Assembly (NCBI GenBank): GCA_965153455.1
Contig: OZ234499.1
Location: 14,442,271 to 14,506,270, forward strand
Origin: Sphagnum compactum
Lineage: Eukaryota; Bryophyta; Sphagnopsida; Sphagnales
DNA length: 64,000 bases
Direction: 5' to 3'
The position numbers and the translations under genes were made by a program. Below, in pieces: positions 58,301 through 64,000 of this stretch (positions are counted from its first letter, which is position 1; every line of letters begins with the position of its first letter). Under the pieces are notes generated by a model, which saw nothing but the letters and a program-made list of their open reading frames with translations, did not search any database and was not told the origin of the DNA.

Positions 58301-60760
58301 TGAGTATCATTGTGAAAAGAGCTATTGAATTGTAAACAACTGCTGCAAATGAAAGGAGAAGCAAGGGAGCTCTTGCTACTGTCTGTAAGGGATGCTTTCA
58401 GAGACTAAAGCATGACTAATGGCTATTTTATGTGTCTCTATCAATGCTGATACTCTTTGTTTGTCCTTCCCAGTGTTTTCTGTAGATCTGTAGCTAGTGG
58501 CAGCTTGTCCTTGCAGAAGTGACACTGGCCATTCCAGTGCCTGTTGGGATCCAGGCAAGATTTGTGGCATGCAATATCATGGGTAAGCACATTAAGGTGG
58601 GCCTTAAGGGGGAGCCCCTATCATGGATTCAACTTATTCTACGACATTTTCCAACTCCTGCCCATTCAATAATGTGGATCTGAATGCTCTTCAGGCTGGC
58701 AAAGATATGGAACTGGTATAATGTCCTTAGAATTGTTCGGTGGTCTGGTGGTAAAGTCAGCTGCCAATGCTCCTCCATGCTCTCAAGCAACTTGCTCCTG
58801 TAATTTATGTTCTGGATCCAACTTTTCACTTTTGCAGGAGTACCTAGATGAATTTTTTATGCCACTGGATGTCATCAATCAAAGCATTTGGAACATGCTT
58901 TATTACTTGCTGTATGCTTGAATACATGGAAGTTTTGTTGCAATGATGAGAAAAGTGGATGGTCGAGAGCTTGCCCCTGAATTGGGTGCAGCCTGTGAGA
59001 CCTGAATCCTGTTGCGGTTAGCTGAGCAACAACTTTGTGATTTGGCTACATGCTTTGGTCATGTTGATAGTGACAGTTTCATCCCACTGTCTATGTAGAA
59101 CCTGACCTGAAAGATGGAATAGGAATCAGTCTCTTTGAAACTGGAAGAAAGGCATTGATGAAAAACATGTCATTTACCATAGTAATTAGTTATCTGTGCT
59201 GAGATGATAAATCACCACAGAAATCTGTCTGAGACTCATGTCTTCCAGTTTGTACTTGCACATGTGTGGCATGATCATCAATCCAAACAGTATGTGTGAT
59301 TTTTCTACCATGAAATTCCATCTGTTATGTTTGTGTGATTTATTGACACTTAGCCTGTGAAAAAATATTCCCAACAATACAAGGGACATATTTCCATATT
59401 TCTTTCACAGTACCTAGTCATCAAGCAAAGGTTTGTAGTCAGAGGTTTTTTTGATATGTTCCATAGTTGGCATCAAAAAAATGTATTGGAATTCTTTCAA
59501 TGCCAATTATGGAACATATCGCCTAACATCATGACCAATATTCCTATCAGTAAAGTTGCAATTACATGCAGCTCAGCTTGTTTTAAAAAAATTGTGATAA
59601 TGGTACTGTAAATTGCTACTTGCTGTATTCCCTTAGTGTTAGGCATCACCATTCTTAACTATTTGTTAAGCACTAGATTGTTATCTAGTGTAGGTTATTC
59701 AGAAATTGTTAAATCCTCTGGATCTTTCTAGATGTCTTTGCACTCAATGTCATTCTACTTGTATGGTAACTGGGTAGTGGTCTTAATCTGGGTTGAATGC
59801 ATCAGACTCTAAAAGATGAAAACCTGGAAAAGAACGTGATTCCTTGTTGAACCATCAAAACCCTAAACCCTATACATTCTCTCTATGTTAATTTAAGCAA
59901 GTTATGAATGCTTTATTAGATGCAAGTTGTCTACCGATGAAATGTGGCATTGTATCAGTGAACCAATATGAGCATCGACAAATTAGTGTGACAGTTGAGA
60001 GCAATGAAAGCTATATTTTATATCAATGATCCAATGGTTTAGCTCATTGAAAAAAAACACTTCAAAGTGCACCAATTTTGTTTAAACTTAAGTTCCTGTA
60101 GTCAAGGTGGTGTGAACATTACACTGCAAGCATTTGTAATAGTTGTTGGAAAGCCTGCAGGTTTATTCCCTTTCTAAGCTCAAACCCTATCACTGTAGTG
60201 ATATAGTAGTTGGGTTGCTTTTGACCTTGGAAAGATGGAAGAAGGTTGAGCACCATATGAAAATTTCTTTTTTTGACGTGATCAAAGAGGGGTAAAACCA
60301 AATGCACTCTTTTGCAAAAAAAGGATGTGCTCTTGTAATATCTTGATAGTTTAGAAACGACGATTATAAGATTACTTCTTTTGTTGAACCATCAAAACAT
60401 GTAAGCAATATTGTCTTCTTAGTACGTGAGTTGTTGCAATATATTCGTTGCATGCAAGTTGTTATCTACTAATGTATCATGGCAGTGGTGCAGTGTACTC
60501 ATGTAACAACATTTAATTTGATCAATGTTCTAATTTGTTGATGTAACAACATGTGCAAGGTGCAAGTTCTAGTGCATGTGGAAGCATTGTCCATGTTCCA
60601 CATATATTTACATGCTTTAGTTCATTTCACATTCATTCGATGCTTGTACTTGTGAAGAAAAGTTTCTACATTGGAGGTTGCTTTAATTGGGAAATATAAG
60701 GATTAAGATATTTTTAAGGTAATAGAGAGATCTGTAAATCATACTCAGTTTGACATGGTG
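55342..60760. other. FKBP 3' flank and unassigned region
   Basis: The first kilobase is probably 3' untranslated and flanking DNA. From 56.8 to 59.1 kb the composition is gene-like (higher GC than the spacers) but neither strand shows a frame I recognise. The best minus-strand frames are 57722-58009 (95 codons) and 58140-58364 (74 codons, hydrophobic start). They are not linked by obvious splice sites. This may be a non-coding transcript, a decayed element or gene exons I failed to identify. From 59.2 to 60.7 kb it is AT-rich with an AAACCCTAAACCC tract near 59,868. Confidence 0.4.
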
Positions 60761-60762
60761 TT

Positions 60763-61460
60763 TCAAACTGGTCCAAAACAGTTTTTTTCCTTTGGGAAGG
60801 GTCTCATGATGAAACCTTGCCAAACTTCATAAGAAGGCACCCAAGAAAGGGAGATAAAAAGAAACAAAGGGGCAAGGACCAAAGTCCAGGCAAGCAACAA
60901 CCCAAAAGAGGTGGGCCATATAGAGGTAAGGGAACCACTAAGTACTGAAACCTCCACCAATCACATGAAGCATATCAACTAAAGAAAGGTGAGGTAAACC
61001 TGATAAAGCTTCGAGCCTAGAAGAACCTTCCCTTGCACTAACGGGCCTTGCATTAACAGAGATGGAGGTGGCTTGCACTCTTTGTAAAGCCACTGACACT
61101 CTTTATCTATAAAAGGAACATAACATTGATAAAGGAGGGCCTTCGGTGCCCTTTGTTATACATGCCATGTTAGCACATTTATGAAAAAAGTTGTCGAACT
61201 GCTGGTGGTGACACCAAAAACATCTATGGCGAGGGGAATAAACATGTCCACCGTGTAACAGGGTTTAGGTGGGGTGGGGGTGTGGGTGATTGTTTCCTTT
61301 ACAAGTGGGTCGGCTGATTTTTTTTTAAAAAATTCCTTTCTTGTTTCCAAGGCAACGTTTTTTTTTGTGGTGAAATTTTGCAAAATTGCGAAACAAAAAG
61401 GGCCATTGAAAGGCCTTTGTAATTTTAGGGTTGCTATATATATTTTGGCCATATTTCAAC
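60763..61460 (-). mobile_element. Retroelement remnant: C-terminal end of a reverse transcriptase ORF
   Basis: Reading the minus strand from about 61,260 down, in two frames with a stop, the order is CYTVDMF, PLAIDVFG, QFDNFFHKCANMA, GPPLSMLCSFYR, RVSVALQRVQATSI and GSSRLEALSG. I recognise this as the tail of the reverse transcriptase ORF of a plant retroelement family (probably LINE-type). It is followed by a presumed 3' untranslated part near 60,780-60,960 that is shared with the region around 40,900-41,030. No catalytic YxDD box remains in the window part. Several frameshifts show it is dead. Confidence 0.5.
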
Positions 61461-62269
61461 CATCATTTGAACCGGGAGGTCGCTCTAATGATGGATAGCT
61501 TGGATCCCTTGTTGCCTAAAAGCAATGGCCACGACTATCTAGTTGCCATTTTGCTTGTTAAACGCAAAACTTGTCTCCATCTTACTCAAGCTCCCAAGTG
61601 TTCTTTGCCACTTTTGTTGCAACAAGCTAAGGTTTCATCACCATTAAAAGTGACAGTGGAGCATGAGGTATAGGTAAGTGCTTCTAAGCCTTAATTCTCT
61701 AAGCATTGTTGTAATGTGTTGTGATTTGCTATAGTAGAGCATTATCATTATTCAATGACTTTCTGCATTATTGTTCAACGACTATTTGCATTACGTTTTG
61801 GGTGGGTTCCAAACTTTAGTAGTGTTGTAGCAAGTTGTGAGGAGTTTCGATTGTATGAACAAGCTAAAACTTGTGAATGATTAGGTCAAGGCTTCAAACA
61901 TTGTTTGGGTAGCTCACTGCTTCAATAGTTTGTGTTCACTATTGATTTTTTGAGACCTCAGACTCCATTGAACATTTGTGAATTTCAAACCCCATTTAAT
62001 AAAAGGCTTTAAAAACATGTATTTGTCAAACATAATGCAAGATTTTCAATGTGATTTGAATAACGTGCTTTTGAGTGAAGGACTTCAAGGTTTTGAAATG
62101 CATCCCAATTCATTTGATTTTTTTCAATGTGATTTGAGCAATGTGTTTTCGAGTGGAGGTGTTGAGAGTTTTAGGGTTTTCCACAATTTTCAAATTGTTG
62201 CTTTGCCATAACACCATGTTTCCTCTTAAACCTCATGCAAATTTCAAGTACAAGTTTTTTTTTTCGGGT

Positions 62270-63095
62270 TTGTGTTTGTTCCTAGTTCTATGCCTCTTGT
62301 GGTTGATCATGTTATAAGGGTGGTTGTCGTTGGCAATTGTGATAAACCAATTACTACTTGTACTTCATTGGGCAAGTCAACGAACACCACATTTAGTGCA
62401 TCCACTTTTGGTATGTTTGGTGCTTCTAATTCAACGTTAGTTGGTGTTGAGGTTCCTAATGTGCATGTCATTGCAACTTCTTTAAAAGCACTAAAGAAAA
62501 ACAAAAAGCCCGAATGTGACATTTAGTGAGTTTTCAAGGACAACTAGGCAGCCAAGTTTCCATGGGCTGAACCTATGGTTGATCTTGATGGTAAGGTGTA
62601 ACAAATGTGTTGCAGGATTTATTTAGTTGTGGAGGGTAAGGAAAAGCTTCTAAACCTTAAATTTGATGGTCTCTAGAAGCATGCGGGTAAGAGGAAATCT
62701 TTAGTTGCTCATTTGGGAGTTGCAGTGGGTGAATATTACCAAAGTTTTATAAGCCAACATTTGAAAAATGAGAGGATCCATGTTATTTAGGGTCCATAAT
62801 CAATTATTCAATTAGTGTTGAATGGAAGAAGGGTTGAAAAAAAAAGAAATATATTCAGTTTGTGATAGTTTTCCACCTTTTGAAAAATGGGAGGCCCATG
62901 ACAGATTTTGAAAGTTTAAAAGAGTTGTTTGAATTTTTGAAATTTTCTTAATGCCCCCAAAAAACATTGGACAGATTCAAGTGGGTGGGGTATGGCAAGA
63001 GCCATGCACAATGTGATTTAAAAACAAATCAAAATGGTTTTGCAGCAAAACAAATTTATCTCCATCAGTTGTGACAAAGTAACCACTATGGGGTG
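62270..63095 (+). pseudogene. hAT/DUF4371-like (ZNF862-type) transposase remnant
   Basis: Fragments on the + strand in changing frames read FPWAEPMVDLDGKV (about 62,555-62,598), VVEGKEKLLNLKFDGL (about 62,627-62,674), KHAGKRKSLVAHLGVAVGEYY (about 62,677-62,740), HLKNERIHVI, then HWTDSSGWGMARAMHNV (about 62,969-63,018) and FISISCDKVTTM (about 63,054-63,089). The order (zinc-finger-like 'Cys-Cys-Arg', basic helix, then SCDEVTT-type start of the DUF4371/RNase H-like domain) matches a hAT-related family common in seed-free plants as I remember it. An internal stop replaces the Trp before KHAG, and later frames shift. The preceding open frame 62272-62526 may be its N-terminus. Confidence 0.5.
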
Positions 63096-64000
63096 AAAGC
63101 ACACTACGGTGACCCCCTTTGGGGTGTCACATTGTACTACTTTCCAAGGATGTGCATTTTTGAGTGTATCTCACTTCAAACTTTCGAAAGATTTTCACAA
63201 TATTTTTGCATGTTATGTTAGAATATAACCTAGGCAAGAGATTAGAGAAGAAACTATTTCATTTCATTTTATAAAGTGAGATATTGGAGTATATTTGTGA
63301 AAAACAAATGTAATGTACCTATGTACTCAAAAACATAAATATATTCCAAAAAAAATTTAAAAGATTTTTAGTCTTTATGAAAGTTGAAAGTATATTGACC
63401 CTTATCATTTCACATGAAAATTGGACCCGGTGAAAGTAGTAGTGGAAATGAAAAAAATAGTTGACTTTTCTTTCTTGAAGAAGGTCAAAATTGACAAACC
63501 CTAACCTTACATAGGATTAATCTAACACATACAAATCACAAGCAATGACAACAAGTGCTATTTTTTATGGGTTTTTTTGGTGAATTTTTTGTTGGACCAA
63601 TGCAAATTCAACTAATTATCCTCAAATCTTCCTTTTTATTTTTCAATCTTATACATAATCAAAAGCTTCTTGAAATAAGGGTTTGGTTAAGATTTGCCAA
63701 TAAAAAAGTACTGCAAAGTAAATATGAACATGAAACAATTTTTTTTGATGTTGTTGTGTTCCTATCCTGTAATTAATCATCCACATGCACCTACCTACCT
63801 CGTTCCTATGAAATACCTTACATACATATTTATGATACTTACCAATTACATAGGTACCGAATTAGATACCTAGATAGGAACTATAAAAGTTTATGAAATA
63901 GGTTTTAGATTAGTTAATTATTGAAAATGCATAAGTTATGGCAAATGAGTGAATATTTAAACCACCCATAGTACCTTTTCAAAATTCAGGTTTGACACTT
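63096..64000. other. AT-rich spacer at window end
   Basis: No gene recognised. If the hAT-like element continues, its C-terminal catalytic and dimerisation parts are not visible here, so the copy is truncated or too decayed to read. Confidence 0.5.

Overview
This is nuclear DNA of a land plant. It holds mitochondrial and chloroplast-type nuclear genes split by many short GT-AG introns, long AT-rich spacers full of poly-A/T, plant telomere-like TTTAGGG tracts and AAACCCTAA telo-boxes near gene starts. The decayed transposons (a DDE element, a hAT/DUF4371-like element, a Crypton-like recombinase fragment and a retroelement reverse-transcriptase tail) look like families I associate with seed-free plants (fern, lycophyte or bryophyte). 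That placement is an inference; the species cannot be read from the window.

Layout. 1-5.1 kb is AT-rich spacer with a Crypton-like fragment. 5.2-12.6 kb carries two + strand genes: mitochondrial dihydrolipoyl dehydrogenase (2 exons) and the chloroplast rhodanese-like protein STR11 (10 exons). 12.6-18.3 kb is AT-rich. 18.3-19.4 kb encodes an RNase H-fold protein that has lost two of its four catalytic acids. 22.2-24.7 kb is ribosomal protein eS1/S3a (6 exons). 26.4-31.3 kb is the tail-anchored TPR protein OEP61/TPR7 (12 exons). 36.2-38.3 kb (- strand) is a BC10-like Golgi glycosyltransferase (2 exons). 39-49 kb is AT-rich with a DDE transposase pseudogene and a 43-bp-arm foldback. 49.5-55.3 kb is a nuclear FKBP53-like histone-chaperone/prolyl isomerase (10 exons). 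55.3-64 kb has no confident gene but holds remnants of a retroelement and a hAT-like element.

Most interesting signals. Intron 1 of the FKBP53-like gene contains a tandem duplication whose two copies each look like a box C/D snoRNA: ATGATGA, CTGA, a terminal stem and an antisense stretch. In the second copy that stretch gives 12 perfect base pairs to 18S rRNA. A third C/D-like element lies between them and has two relatives in introns 4 and 5 of the S3a gene. Two introns (in STR11 and in the FKBP gene) must use GC donors, and one S3a intron cannot be assigned any GT-AG or GC-AG boundary that keeps the protein intact. A nine-unit CCGTTCGATC array lies about 1 kb upstream of the BC10-like gene.

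How the genes relate. They are ordinary unlinked housekeeping genes, not an operon. The only functional theme is ribosome biogenesis: S3a and the FKBP53-like gene share telo-boxes near their starts, and both host the snoRNA-like intronic repeats.
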